NCBI RefSeq assembly: GCF_001042635.1
Contig: NZ_AP012331.1
Coordinates: forward strand, 2,728,001-2,792,000
Source: Bifidobacterium scardovii JCM 12489 = DSM 13734
GTDB taxonomy: Bacteria > Actinomycetota > Actinomycetes > Actinomycetales > Bifidobacteriaceae
Direction: 5' to 3'
DNA: 64,000 nt
Each line of letters starts with the position of its first letter. Positions within the stretch are counted from its first letter, which is position 1. Shown here piece by piece: positions 1 through 8,851 of this stretch. The notes below the pieces were generated by a model, which was not told the origin of the DNA, ran no database searches, and saw nothing but the letters and a program-made list of their open reading frames with translations. Position numbers and translations under genes: made by a program.

Positions 1-473
1 GCGAAGCAGATGAGCACCACCGCCTTGCGGGCCGTCTCGTCGAGGGGCAGCAGCGCCGCAGTGGTCACGTAGTTGCCGGCCGACATCATGATGGAGTTGC
101 CCACGTCGAACATGATCGCCGGCAGCGCCGCGGCCGGGCCGATGAAGGTCTGCAGAATCGGCAGCGTGAAATTGCCGACGTTGAACCCCGAACCGTTGAG
201 CATGAGGAAGGCGCGCCGCGCCACCGGCATGCGGCGGGAGACCACGAACATCGTGACCAGCGGGATCGTCGCGCAGACCAGCCCGAACAGGGAGATCCAC
301 AGCAGGCCGAGATCGTGGCGACCGGTCGCGAACGATGTGATGATGGCCGCCGGCAGCGTGACGTACAGAACCATCTTCTGCAGCACCTTGTAGTTGTCGG
401 CCCCGAACAGGCCGACGCGCTTGAGCGCGTATCCCAGCAGGATGATGGCCAGGATCTTTGCCACGGCAACCAT
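1..473 (-). CDS. AEC-family (auxin efflux carrier type) transporter, N-terminal part
   Basis: The protein begins MVAVAKILAIILLGYALKRV and continues with a second hydrophobic segment (KMVLYVTLPAAIITSFATG). This is the N-terminal pattern of AEC permeases: one helix, then a helix rich in P-A-A. Such carriers are 10-TM inner-membrane exporters or uniporters of organic anions such as malate. About 157 codons are visible and the C-terminus lies outside the window. The start at 473 is preceded on the minus strand by a GAGGGGGAG ribosome-binding site. The family call is good; the substrate cannot be told. Confidence 0.8.
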   Translation of the reverse strand, partial: MVAVAKILAIILLGYALKRVGLFGADNYKVLQKMVLYVTLPAAIITSFATGRHDLGLLWISLFGLVCATIPLVTMFVVSRRMPVARRAFLMLNGSGFNVGNFTLPILQTFIGPAAALPAIMFDVGNSIMMSAGNYVTTAALLPLDETARKAVVLICF

Positions 474-641
474 GCGAAACTCCCCCTCGTTGATATCCGA
501 TACGCCAGGATCGACGCATCCTGGACCGATACGCTCGGAACCGGCGCCGCCCGAACACCGATGCGCCCTGCCGCGAGGCCTTAGCGAGGCCGCCATAGGG
601 CCGCTCCGGCACCCAGGGCGAGCCCGATTGCGCGGCAATGT

Positions 642-749
642 CGAGTTGTCGGTGCGCGCATGCCGAGAATCAGCCCCGAATACGCCGTTGTAACGATATA
701 AAACCGCTATGCAACCGGTTCTGCTACTCGGCAAGGCGCCGACAACTCG
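642..749. repeat. Family C 108-bp inverted-repeat element, copy 1
   Basis: A 108-bp non-coding element bounded by CGAGTTGTCGGTGC and its inverse GGCGCCGACAACTCG. It carries the internal block TGCAACCGGTTCTGCTACTC. Two other copies of exactly the same length lie at 13918-14025 and 50190-50297. It sits in the gap between the AEC transporter start and the small ORF at 928. Confidence 0.8.
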
Positions 750-875
750 GCACTACCGCTCATGATCCGCACCGATGGCACGACGTCAATGCGAAACACG
801 GCACAAAACGCAGCACGAATACAGCACGGACGCAGTACACAACTCGGCGCACGGCACAACGCGGCACAAACGCAC

Positions 876-907
876 GGGGGCGGCTTCCCGCAAGGGAAAC
901 CGCCCCC
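876..907 (-). terminator. Strong hairpin downstream of the GH30 locus
   Basis: Inverted repeat with arms GGGGGCGGCTTCCC and GGGAAACCGCCCCC around a GCAA loop; there is one mismatch. It lies 3' of the small ORF and GH30 on the minus strand, so it is the likely end of that transcript. There is no clear U-tract. Confidence 0.6.
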
Positions 908-927
908 CGAATGCACGGACGAGCGAA

Positions 928-993
928 TCAGGCGGCGAGCCCGGCGAAGAGCACCGACCAGTCCAGATCCTCATCATGTTGTTCGACGCTCAT
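928..993 (-). CDS. 21-residue small ORF with a strong ribosome-binding site
   Basis: A 22-codon frame (stop included) starting MSVEQHDEDLDW and ending VLFAGLAA. It is preceded by GGAAAGGAG six bases before the ATG, as good a Shine-Dalgarno as any gene here. It lies 68 bp downstream of the GH30 stop and just before the hairpin at 876-907, so it is probably the last cistron of the GH30 transcript. The acidic N-terminal half and hydrophobic C-terminal half suggest an amphipathic or membrane-associated peptide. No family is recognised. It could also be a leftover 5' end of a lost gene. Confidence 0.45.
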   Translation of the reverse strand: MSVEQHDEDLDWSVLFAGLAA

Positions 994-1061
994 CACCGGC
1001 TCCTTTCCGCCATCACCGCGTTGCAGCGCGGTCGTTCGTCGTTATCGCGTCCGCCGTTCGA

Positions 1062-2621
1062 TCACTCGTCGTGGCCCCAGACGCGGACCTTGCCCGGAGC
1101 GACATCGCCGAGCAGGTGGGTCGGAGCCGGGTTGAGCTCGAACTTGCCGTCCTCGGGCACCTCGGACTTGTTGAGCTCGCCGTAGCCCTTGTGCACGGTG
1201 ACGGTGCCCCAAGCCGGAACGGTGACCTTCTGCCAGCGGTTGCCCTCGCCGTTGATGGTGAAGGCGGCCTCCAGCGGCTCGCCGGTCGGGTTGTAGACGT
1301 GGGCGGCCACGTCGCCGTTCGGGGCGAGGAAGGCCACGGAGCCCAGACCGCCGGACCAGCCGTCGGGGGTGTAGTTGGAGGAGCGCACGACCACGGAGCC
1401 GGGCTCGACGTCCTGGCCGAAGGCGCGCAGCATGAAGTACTCGAGGTTGCGGATCACTTCGCCGGTCTCGTGCTGGATGGTGACCACGCCACGGCGGCCG
1501 GTGGCGCCGACCTGGTTCGGAAGGCCGCGCTCGTCAAGGGCGAGGTTCCACAGGGCGATGAAGGACTCGCCGGTGCGGACCAGCCAGTTGCCGATGATGC
1601 CGGACATGATGTGGGCGGCGTCCTCGGGGGTCTCCTCGATCATGCAGCGGCGCTCGGTCATGCCGAACATCCAGTGGCTGTAGGAGCGGTTGGCGTTGAA
1701 GACGTTGGAGTACGGTCCTTCGTAGGTGTGGAAGGTCAGACCATCGACGGAGGCGGCCTCGTCCGGGGTGACGATGTCGCGCACCGGCCACTGCAGGTTG
1801 TGCATGGAGTCGTCGTTGATGAAGATGCGCATCTCCGGGTAGAACTCGTTCATGGCCGGACGCAGGAAGTTGTGGGCGAACTCGGCCTGCTGCTTGAGGG
1901 TCCACATCATGGCGGGCCACTTCGGCGCGTTGGACGGCTCGTTCTGCACGGTGACGCCCCAGATCGGGATGCCGAGCTTCTCCATCTCCTGCACGTACTT
2001 GACGAAGTAGCGGGCGTAGGTGCCCTCGAAGGAGTCGTGCATCGGGTCGAAGCCGTTGCCGGTCCACTCGTTGAAGCGCAGGTGGCCGCCCTGGCACAGG
2101 TGGCCGGTGTTCTTCATCCAGGCCGGAGCGCTCCACGGGGAGGCGATGATCTTGATGGACGGGTTGATCTTCAGGATCTCGAGCAGCACCGGGATGATGT
2201 ACTTGAAGTCCTTGGTGGCGTCCGGAGCGCCCGGCTCGCCCTCACCGAGGGAGAACTTGGAGAGCACGTTGTCGTGCTCGCCGAAGGGCAGGTCGTCGTA
2301 GGTGTAGTACGGCTGCGCGGCCGGCTCGCAGGAGCCCAGCGGGATGCGCAGGACGGAGAAGCCGCCCTTGTCCGGGTTGAAGGTGTCGTCGAGGAAGGCG
2401 TGGCGCTGCTCGGCGTTCATGGAACCCCAGATCAGGGACGCGGCGGCGTCGGTCAGAGCCGCGCCGGCGCCCAGCCACGGCTGCTTGCGGTCGGCAACGT
2501 CGACGATGATCTTGGCGGCGTCGCCCGGATCGGTAACGACTTCGGGGGCGGGGAGGGTCTCGCGGCGCTGCTTGAGATCGCCGGAGGTCACAGTCCAGAA
2601 TTCATTGCTGTACTTGCTCAT
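1062..2621 (-). CDS. GH30-family glycoside hydrolase, cytoplasmic
   Basis: A 519-residue protein without a signal peptide. It has the GH30 (beta/alpha)8 hallmarks: GAGAALTDAAASLIWG near residue 51, SPWSAPAWMKNTG at 161, the acid/base motif VQNEPSN with Glu228, and a candidate nucleophile in CMIEETPED (Glu329/330). A beta-sandwich follows from about residue 400. Family members hydrolyse beta-glucosides, beta-xylosides or beta-1,6-linked sugars with retention; the exact substrate cannot be read from sequence. Its cytoplasmic location implies that it acts on imported oligosaccharides. It is transcribed divergently from the DeoR/LacI chimeric regulator at 2910, which probably controls it. The start at 2621 is the first Met of the conserved N-terminus. 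Confidence 0.9.
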   Translation of the reverse strand: MSKYSNEFWTVTSGDLKQRRETLPAPEVVTDPGDAAKIIVDVADRKQPWLGAGAALTDAAASLIWGSMNAEQRHAFLDDTFNPDKGGFSVLRIPLGSCEPAAQPYYTYDDLPFGEHDNVLSKFSLGEGEPGAPDATKDFKYIIPVLLEILKINPSIKIIASPWSAPAWMKNTGHLCQGGHLRFNEWTGNGFDPMHDSFEGTYARYFVKYVQEMEKLGIPIWGVTVQNEPSNAPKWPAMMWTLKQQAEFAHNFLRPAMNEFYPEMRIFINDDSMHNLQWPVRDIVTPDEAASVDGLTFHTYEGPYSNVFNANRSYSHWMFGMTERRCMIEETPEDAAHIMSGIIGNWLVRTGESFIALWNLALDERGLPNQVGATGRRGVVTIQHETGEVIRNLEYFMLRAFGQDVEPGSVVVRSSNYTPDGWSGGLGSVAFLAPNGDVAAHVYNPTGEPLEAAFTINGEGNRWQKVTVPAWGTVTVHKGYGELNKSEVPEDGKFELNPAPTHLLGDVAPGKVRVWGHDE

Positions 2622-2909
2622 TATGGTCCTTCATTGTGGTGGCTCATCGGACCCGGTACGTCACCGTACCGTTTCCGTGTACAGCACACACTGTAGCACA
2701 TTCGATCAGTTTTAATCAAGTTTTATCATCAATGTTCAGCGTGTCGCGGCGGCAACATCCGGCAATTCTTGAATCAACCCCGCTTTTCCGCTATGATTCA
2801 ATACAGAAATGATCACTAATGTGCACGATTTCGTGTACGGCGGTTGTTGTGATCACCCTGATGATCATGACACTGATCACAAAATGATCACCAGCAGGAA
2901 AGCGGAATC
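2622..2909. promoter_or_regulatory. Divergent control region with a phased TGATCA cluster
   Basis: This gap separates GH30 (minus) from the regulator at 2910 (plus). Next to GH30 there is an inverted repeat GGTACG-TCAC-CGTACC (2655-2670), and TTGAATCA / TGATTCAA arms lie at 2769 and 2794. Next to the regulator, TGATCA occurs at 2810, 2850, 2862, 2874 and 2885; the last four are 11-12 bp apart and end 20 bp before the ATG. Several equally spaced boxes fit cooperative binding by a DeoR-type factor on one DNA face and suggest autoregulation. That role is inferred. Confidence 0.6.
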
Positions 2910-4166
2910 ATGACCGAGCATTCGAATCCCACAGCCTCCACATCCGCGGCGCAAACGCGCGCTACGGCACGGCGCACGGCGCCCGCGGCGCCGGCAGCCG
3001 GCGAGCGCAAGCGCGACTACCTGCCCGCCGAACGACAAGACATGATCCTGAGCCTGCTCACCCGCCAGAGCGTGGCCACGGTTCCCGAACTGGCGAAACT
3101 GCTCAACACCACCGAGATCACGGTCCGCCGCGATCTGACCGTGCTCAGCGACGCCGGCCTGCTCAAGCGTATCCGCGGCGGCGCCATGTCCGTCACCGAC
3201 GCCGACTCGCCGCTCTCCCCGATAACCCAGCAGCCCACCGCCGCGCTGTCGGAGCGGAGTCCCTCCGGCGCTATCACCGTCAAGCCGGTGCCCCATGGCC
3301 CGGAACTCGGTTCCGACCAGCCGGCGATCGGCGTCATGCTTCCCGAGCCGAGCTTTTTCTGGCCCGGGGTCATCGAGCACATGCGCACGATCGCCTCGAG
3401 GCTCGGGCTGCGCATCCTCACGCGCGAATCCACCTACGACGCCGACGTGCGCGAGGACGACATCCTCGAGGACCTGTCGTCCGACCCGACCGTGTGCGGC
3501 CTGATCGTGGCGCCGAATTCGCATCCTGAATGCGGCAAATACACATGGGACTGGATCTCGCGCTCCGAGACGCCGACCGTCGTCATCGAACGAGACCAGC
3601 CGATGCTGGGCTCGCGGTTCGTCGACTCCGTGCGCACCAACCACCCGTACGGCGTGCGCAAGGCCGCCGTGCACTTCCTTTCGCACGGCCACACCCGCAT
3701 CGGCACGGCGTTCAGCGACACCCCGACGTCGACCATGATCCAGGAAGGCTGGCATGAGATCGTCGACTCCACCGACGCGATCGACTGTCCCTTCGTCATC
3801 GACGGCATCCAGCCGTACGACACCAAGGGCGTCAACGGCATCGTCGACACGATCCTCGAATCCGGCGTCACCGCGATGCTCGTGCATTCCGACTACCTGG
3901 CGATCGCGATCGCGCAGACCCTGGAGCGCCGTGGCAAGCGCGTGCCCGACGACGTGTCGCTGATCTCGGTCGATGGATTCGCCACGCCGAGTTCACGCCC
4001 GCTCACCGTGCTGCGCTCGTCCGATCGCGATCTCGCCGAGGTCGCGATCCGCACGCTGCTCGACCGCATCCAGAACCCGGATGCCGCCACACGCCACGTG
4101 CTGGTCGACCCGACGCTCATCGACCGCGGTTCCGTCGTCGACATCCGGCAGCGCCCCGCGGCGTAG
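2910..4166 (+). CDS. Chimeric regulator: DeoR-type winged HTH with LacI/PBP-like sensor domain
   Basis: A 418-residue regulator. A low-complexity Thr/Ala-rich leader is followed by a DeoR/GlpR winged helix at about residues 38-92 (RQDMILSLLTRQ, TTEITVRRDLTVLSDAGLLK, RIRGGAM). The remainder, about residues 125-415, is a LacI-type periplasmic-binding fold (IGVMLPEPSFFWPGVIEHM, TAMLVHSDYLAIAIAQTLE, DVSLISVDGFATPSSRPLT) and not the sugar-phosphate-isomerase-like domain usual for DeoR proteins. It should therefore sense a free sugar. Divergent orientation to the GH30 gene and the TGATCA cluster upstream suggest it controls both genes. The start is supported by AGGAAAG seven to thirteen bases upstream. 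Confidence 0.88.
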   Translation: MTEHSNPTASTSAAQTRATARRTAPAAPAAGERKRDYLPAERQDMILSLLTRQSVATVPELAKLLNTTEITVRRDLTVLSDAGLLKRIRGGAMSVTDADSPLSPITQQPTAALSERSPSGAITVKPVPHGPELGSDQPAIGVMLPEPSFFWPGVIEHMRTIASRLGLRILTRESTYDADVREDDILEDLSSDPTVCGLIVAPNSHPECGKYTWDWISRSETPTVVIERDQPMLGSRFVDSVRTNHPYGVRKAAVHFLSHGHTRIGTAFSDTPTSTMIQEGWHEIVDSTDAIDCPFVIDGIQPYDTKGVNGIVDTILESGVTAMLVHSDYLAIAIAQTLERRGKRVPDDVSLISVDGFATPSSRPLTVLRSSDRDLAEVAIRTLLDRIQNPDAATRHVLVDPTLIDRGSVVDIRQRPAA

Positions 4167-5021
4167 GTCTGGCCGAACCTGACCTGACCGCTCTCAACGG
4201 GAGACCATCGGCATAACCGACCTCGGGAGAGGCGGCACCACGGTATGCGCGCCGCTCCTCGCCCGGTGTTCCCAGCACTCCCGGCGCCGTCCGTTCGGCA
4301 GGAAAGCCGGGAGCCCACGACGCGGCGACACGCATGAAGACGGCGGCATCATGCGGATGCGCGACGGAATGATGGATAACGTCAACTTTCGCCTATACTG
4401 GACATCGTTCGCATGATTGGTGGCAGCAATCATGCCGCACGTCACAAAGAACGACGCGCCCCGACCGCAGCCGGTTTCGCGGAGGACGGCGGTATCCGAA
4501 AGCATTCCCAGGCCGGAGTGCGCGGATACGCCCATCCGATCGGAGCGCACGGTTCGGCGCGCTGCGCGGGCTCCTCACCTTCCCGTCTGCAACGCCGAAG
4601 CCGGATACCATGCGCAACCGCGCGGAAGGCAAGGTGATACGACCGTGCGCGTCGCGCACGCGGAAAACCCGTGTGATCGTAGTGGTGGTTGGGGCCGCCG
4701 CGCTTGGAACGGTGTTTGGCCGCGTACGGCGCCATGAGTGGCATCATCAGGCTTTTGCATTCGGAGGCACGTCGGATATCCCGGACATGCCCTCGTTCAT
4801 TACATCGGTGCCGCGCGCGATCAGGCAGGTCGACGCGCGGCCCATCCCTTCCCCGCATCAAGCCGGCGACCGGCTCCGCGCATGATCGAGCGGTCGGTTC
4901 CCCCGCCGGGCGGGTGGCTTTCCGTGATACGGCGATCAGCGTTTTGTGTACGAATTCTGGTTCTTCCATGGGGCATGTGGGACAATTGGCGGAAAGTATC
5001 AGCCGCCATCAAGGAGGGCGC
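4167..5021. other. 855-bp gap without a convincing gene
   Basis: No well-supported gene was found between the regulator and the DUF805 gene. A promoter-like TATACT lies near 4390, and short open frames with weak start signals are present. The most plausible of these (4610-4885) is listed separately at low confidence. The 3' edge carries the AAGGAGGG ribosome-binding site of the gene at 5022. Confidence 0.5.
4610..4885 (+). CDS. Possible small single-pass membrane protein (doubtful)
   Basis: A 91-codon frame with a basic N-terminus, one hydrophobic stretch ([16 protein letters not shown], residues 24-39) and a polar C-terminal half. This topology is protein-like, but the ribosome-binding site is poor (GAAGCCGG) and no family is recognised. 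It may be a chance frame in GC-rich DNA or a decayed gene. Confidence 0.2.
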   Translation: MRNRAEGKVIRPCASRTRKTRVIVVVVGAAALGTVFGRVRRHEWHHQAFAFGGTSDIPDMPSFITSVPRAIRQVDARPIPSPHQAGDRLRA

Positions 5022-6536
5022 ATGTCCGATCCGAATCCGTTCAATCCTCAGGGAGAGGCTCAGCAGCCCAGTGAATCCGCTCAGCCGGCCACACCGCCGG
5101 CCGGCCAGCCCGACACGCCGGCGACGCCGGCCGGCATGGGATACGGCAATGGCGCGAACGCCGCCGGGGGCACCGCGCATGCGGCTGTGCCCCCGGCCGT
5201 CGATCAGGCCGGCGATCAGGCCTCCGGCACGGAGGGCGATACGGCAGGCACTTTCCCCGATACGGGAGCGGCGCAGAGCGCTCCGGCCGTGCCGCAGTAT
5301 GCACCGGCCCCCGAATACGGCGCCTACATCCAGCCGCCGGCGGATGCGCCTGCCGGCGCCACGGCCAACGGCACGGCGCAGCCCACGCCGCAATACGGCC
5401 AGACGTATGCTCCGGGCTACGGTCAAGGGGCACAGCCTCAGCCCGGTCAGGATGTTCCGCAGTACGGGCAGGCCGATCAGCCCGCCGCCACGCCGCAGTA
5501 TGGGCAGCAGCAGTCCGCGCCGTATCAGCCGCAGGCTCCGTACGGGCAGCCGTCATATGGCGCGCCGTACGATGGGCAGCCCCAATACGGGCAAGGCCAA
5601 TACGGGCAGACGGATCCCCAGCCGCAGTACGGGCAGCCCGGCCCGCAGCAGTACGGGCAGAACCCCTACGATCAGCCGCAGCCCGGCCAGCCGACGTATG
5701 GACAGAACCCCTACGCGCAGCCGTACGGCACGCCACTGCCGCAGGGCATGCCGCAGTACGCCGGCGCCGGATACCCCTACGGCGAGCCCGCAGCGAATAT
5801 GCCGTGGTACGGCATCAACCTCGCCGCGGCGACCAAGCGCTTCTTCGCCAAGTACACGGTGTTCACCGGGCGAGCCTCGCGCGGCGAGTTCTGGTGGCCG
5901 GTGCTCATGTACACCTTGGTCTCCGTCGCGTTGGGCATCGTGAGCGTGCCGTTCCCCAGTACCGTCGGCACCGTGATCGGATATGTCTGGCTGCTCATCT
6001 GCCTTGTCCCGTTCATCTCGGTCGGCGTCCGGCGGCTGCACGACACAAACCGGTCGGGTTGGCTGATCCTGCTGCCGCTTGTTCCGTGGGCGCTCAACGA
6101 GATCATCAACTGGGTGTGGATTCGCCCAGTCTCGGACGATATCGTGTCCATGTGGGCCCAGCTCAGCTCGACCGCCGATTCGGAAGCCGTATACGCGGCA
6201 CTTGAGCACATGATATCGATGATCGCCACGCCAGTGATGATATCGACAGTATGCTCGCTGGTATACCTGATCTCCGGCATCGCGCTCATGGTCACACGGT
6301 CCAAGCCGGAAGGCGCCCGCTTCGACGTCGGGACGTATGGCCAGCCCGGCCAATACGGCCAGCCCGGCCAGTACAACCAGTCCAACCAGTATGGTCAGCC
6401 CAACCAATCCGATCAGTACGGTCAGGCCGGTTCCACGGATCAGGCTGGGCAGTCCAACCAGTATGGACAGTCCGGCCAATACGGTCAGGCCGATCAGCCC
6501 GCCGACCACAGCGATCAGGCCGGCCAGCGCGTCTGA
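5022..6536 (+). CDS. Pro/Gln/Tyr-rich DUF805 membrane protein
   Basis: A 504-residue protein. Residues 1-255 are disordered and rich in Pro, Gln and Ala, with many PQYGQ/QYGQP repeats. Residues 260-430 form a DUF805 membrane domain ([36 protein letters not shown]) with about four TM helices. The tail returns to GQYGQPNQ repeats. DUF805 proteins are common membrane proteins of unknown function; long PYGQ-type tails flanking the membrane part are frequent in actinobacteria. The start at 5022 is chosen over upstream in-frame starts because AAGGAGGG lies at 5011-5018. A terminator follows at 6607. Confidence 0.85.
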   Translation: MSDPNPFNPQGEAQQPSESAQPATPPAGQPDTPATPAGMGYGNGANAAGGTAHAAVPPAVDQAGDQASGTEGDTAGTFPDTGAAQSAPAVPQYAPAPEYGAYIQPPADAPAGATANGTAQPTPQYGQTYAPGYGQGAQPQPGQDVPQYGQADQPAATPQYGQQQSAPYQPQAPYGQPSYGAPYDGQPQYGQGQYGQTDPQPQYGQPGPQQYGQNPYDQPQPGQPTYGQNPYAQPYGTPLPQGMPQYAGAGYPYGEPAANMPWYGINLAAATKRFFAKYTVFTGRASRGEFWWPVLMYTLVSVALGIVSVPFPSTVGTVIGYVWLLICLVPFISVGVRRLHDTNRSGWLILLPLVPWALNEIINWVWIRPVSDDIVSMWAQLSSTADSEAVYAALEHMISMIATPVMISTVCSLVYLISGIALMVTRSKPEGARFDVGTYGQPGQYGQPGQYNQSNQYGQPNQSDQYGQAGSTDQAGQSNQYGQSGQYGQADQPADHSDQAGQRV

Positions 6537-6606
6537 GTATGTCCGGGATTCGTCGGCAACCGTGCCACCGGCACCGCTGCGAAATCCCGGATCCCGCGCT
6601 GAACAT

Positions 6607-6648
6607 GAAGGGCGCCGCCAACGGTCTCTGACCGGGGCGGCGCCCTTC
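6607..6648 (+). terminator. Terminator hairpin of the DUF805 gene
   Basis: Arms GAAGGGCGCCGCC and GGCGGCGCCCTTC flank a 16-base loop, followed by GAATATGTTCTTTG. It is placed 70 bp after the DUF805 stop codon. Confidence 0.75.
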
Positions 6649-6660
6649 GAATATGTTCTT

Positions 6661-6729
6661 TGTAATTCCGGCTCCCCTCTTGGAGGCTGAGCCGGAATTA
6701 CTCAACGAATTAACAACGCGGAGTGCTAG
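6661..6729. repeat. Family A element, truncated copy abutting a stop codon
   Basis: Contains the family A core hairpin (GGCTCCCCTC ... GAGCC) and one terminal inverted repeat reading outward as AACGAATTAACAACGCGGAGTGCTAG. The terminal CTAG overlaps the stop codon of the minus-strand gene at 6726. The other terminus is missing. Confidence 0.7.
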
Positions 6730-7679
6730 AGCTCTACCGTTTCCTTGCCGGGGTCGTCCTTGATGTGCGCGAACTTGGCGGCCAAGGCCTCCTTGTTCTT
6801 GCGCTCGTCCTCCTCCTTGGCAAGGCGCTTGGCCTCGTCAGGGTCCCACGTCACATCGTCGTAGTGCTTCTGCCATTCGGCTGCCGCCAGCGGCGCGATC
6901 ACCGTGACCGTGGCTTCCAGCGTATCCTCGGCGGCCGCGCGCGCCCGCAGCAGATCGTAATATTCGCCGTCCTTCAGACAGATGCGCGGCACCGCCAAGC
7001 GCTCGCGCAGCTCGTTGACGAACAGCAGCACCGGCAGCATCGCCACCGCCTCGGCGCCAGCCTTCCCGGAGCCGTCCAACGCCTCATCGATAGCGGAAAA
7101 CAGCCCGTCGCACGCCGCAAGGGCGCCGGCAAACCTGTCGGCCAACTCCGCGACGGCCTCGGCCGACGGTTCGTCATCCCCCTCAACGGCGGCACCGGCA
7201 TCCGGTTCGCCGGCGTCCCCGGTCGCCGCGCCTTCACGGGCCGCCAACGCGTCGACCGATCCCAGCGCATCCGTCACCGCCGCGACGACGCCGTCGTTCC
7301 ATCCCGCCCCGAGCTGATCGGCCACGTCGAACAGCACGCGCGCATCGCCGTCGTCCCGATAGCCGGCCATCATGTCGTACGCGTCGTTCGCGGCGAGCAG
7401 CGCGTCCACGATCGCCTGCGGGCGCCCGGGAATCTCGTCCGCGCCCTCATACACGAATTCGGCGTCCGGCACGGTCACGTCCTCGCCGGTCACCACGCGC
7501 GCGATCATGCGCGTGAGGCGCACCTGCAGGTTCTCCGCGTATTTCGCGTCGTTGTCCATCTGCTTGGCATCGGTCAGCGGCCACAGCGCGATCAGCCTGG
7601 CCCCCGTGCGTGCGGCCTCGCGCACGGCGGGCATCGCCGCGACCCGTGCTATCGCGTCATCGTCAACACGAACGGTCAT
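6726..7679 (-). CDS. Hypothetical protein, acidic, alpha-helical
   Basis: A 317-residue soluble protein with no signal peptide or TM segment. It is Ala/Asp/Glu-rich, with an acidic linker around residues 155-170 and a charged C-terminal helix (EAKRLAKEEDERKNKEALAA). No family was recognised. Two Met codons are adjacent; the second (7679) is chosen because it lies five bases from AAAGGAG, against two for the first. Its TAG stop lies inside the terminal CTAG of the family A repeat, so the original C-terminus may have been altered by insertion. The head-to-tail histidine phosphatase gene ends 38 bp upstream. Confidence 0.75.
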   Translation of the reverse strand: MTVRVDDDAIARVAAMPAVREAARTGARLIALWPLTDAKQMDNDAKYAENLQVRLTRMIARVVTGEDVTVPDAEFVYEGADEIPGRPQAIVDALLAANDAYDMMAGYRDDGDARVLFDVADQLGAGWNDGVVAAVTDALGSVDALAAREGAATGDAGEPDAGAAVEGDDEPSAEAVAELADRFAGALAACDGLFSAIDEALDGSGKAGAEAVAMLPVLLFVNELRERLAVPRICLKDGEYYDLLRARAAAEDTLEATVTVIAPLAAAEWQKHYDDVTWDPDEAKRLAKEEDERKNKEALAAKFAHIKDDPGKETVEL

Positions 7680-7717
7680 CATCGCTCCTTTGCTCGTATA
7701 ACCCTTATATTCTGACG

Positions 7718-8377
7718 CTATTCAACATCGGCCGCGGGGTCGACATACGTGATTGACATCACATTGCGCGTCGCGCAGTCGTAGGTGATGGAGGTGACGG
7801 AGGCGAGCGCCGTGTGCCGCATGAACATCCAATGCTCGGGGTGTCCGGTCTCCAGCAGGTGCCGGTATGACCAGATCGGCGATTCGTGGCTGACGACCAC
7901 GATCTGCTCGCCGGGGTGCTCGCCGACCTTCTCCTGCGCGAACGCCCCCATGCGCTCGGCGATGTGCCGGTACGACTCGCCCCAGCTCGGCGTCCACAGA
8001 TTGCGCACGAGCTTCCAGTTGCCGTTCTTCCACAGCGCGCCCTCGCCGTGGCCGATCCGCTTGCCGCGGAACTCGTTGGCCGCCTCGATCACGCGCTCGT
8101 CGGTAACCAGCTCGAGCGGCGTCTCGCCTCGGTCCGCGCGCACCGCGTTGAGCGCGTCGAGGATCGCCCCGGCCGTTTCGCGCGTGCGCTCGAGCGGGGA
8201 CGAGTACACGGCGCTGATCGTGTTCGTCTGCGGATTGGACGCCAGATACCGGCCGGCCGCCTGCGCCATGCGCATGCCCCGGTCGGACAGATGGAATCCG
8301 GGCAGCCGCTCGTACAGCAGATGATCGGGGTTGTACACTTTGCCGTGACGGACGAAATGAATGGTGGTTGCCGGCAT
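7718..8377 (-). CDS. Histidine phosphatase superfamily (phosphoglycerate mutase-like) protein
   Basis: A 219-residue protein with the family signature HFVRHGKVYNPDHL (RHG at residues 10-12, catalytic His11), the second arginine in SSPLERTRETA, and the distal catalytic His in VVVSHESPIW. Members range from cofactor-dependent mutases to broad phosphatases; this size and the single domain fit a phosphatase such as a phosphosugar or nucleotide phosphatase. The start at 8377 has AAGGAGGG upstream, and longer in-frame extensions read into the intergenic repeat. It may be cotranscribed with the hypothetical gene downstream. Confidence 0.88.
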   Translation of the reverse strand: MPATTIHFVRHGKVYNPDHLLYERLPGFHLSDRGMRMAQAAGRYLASNPQTNTISAVYSSPLERTRETAGAILDALNAVRADRGETPLELVTDERVIEAANEFRGKRIGHGEGALWKNGNWKLVRNLWTPSWGESYRHIAERMGAFAQEKVGEHPGEQIVVVSHESPIWSYRHLLETGHPEHWMFMRHTALASVTSITYDCATRNVMSITYVDPAADVE

Positions 8378-8851
8378 TCGGCCGCCCTCCTTAGGTTGGT
8401 CTTCGGTTGGTCGGGGCGCTCCCCCGTCGTTCGCCGACCGACTGGCGAATGGGCCGTGCCGGTCTTCATCAATTATTACCCGCGTATCTTCCAATCTACC
8501 GCGTGTCGCGCCTCGCGAAGTTATTAGAGTAGCCATGACTGAAAAGTGAACAGCAACGCATGCATTCGCACGGCTGACCCAAGGCACGGCAACATGACGC
8601 ATTGACCGGCATGGGGATGGGAAAGTCGTTTTTCTTCCAGCTACCACTTGGTAATCAACAGGGTCCGATGAGTCATCATGCATGCGCGGGTACAGGCGCC
8701 CCGCCGCGCCGCACGCCACCCGATGCAACCGACGCAACCGACGCAACCGACCATAAACCAACAAACCAACGAACCAACGACCATGACCGCCGATCGCGAC
8801 GCAAAACGATCGTCGGCCGCATATCCAACCGTGAGCAGAAAGGAGCGGCAT
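8378..8851. other. Divergent intergenic region with a 9-bp minisatellite
   Basis: This region separates the histidine phosphatase from the MFS gene. It holds a perfect dyad TACCACTTGGTA (8641-8652). At about 8720-8790 a short tandem array repeats CGACGCAAC (three copies), followed by degenerate AACCAACGA-type units. No gene is seen. The array lies about 60-130 bp before the MFS start and could affect its leader. Confidence 0.6.

Noticed and set aside
4417-4737. 106-codon frame upstream of the DUF805 gene
   Set aside because: Arg/Pro-rich, no SD, no domain; overlaps other equally poor frames.
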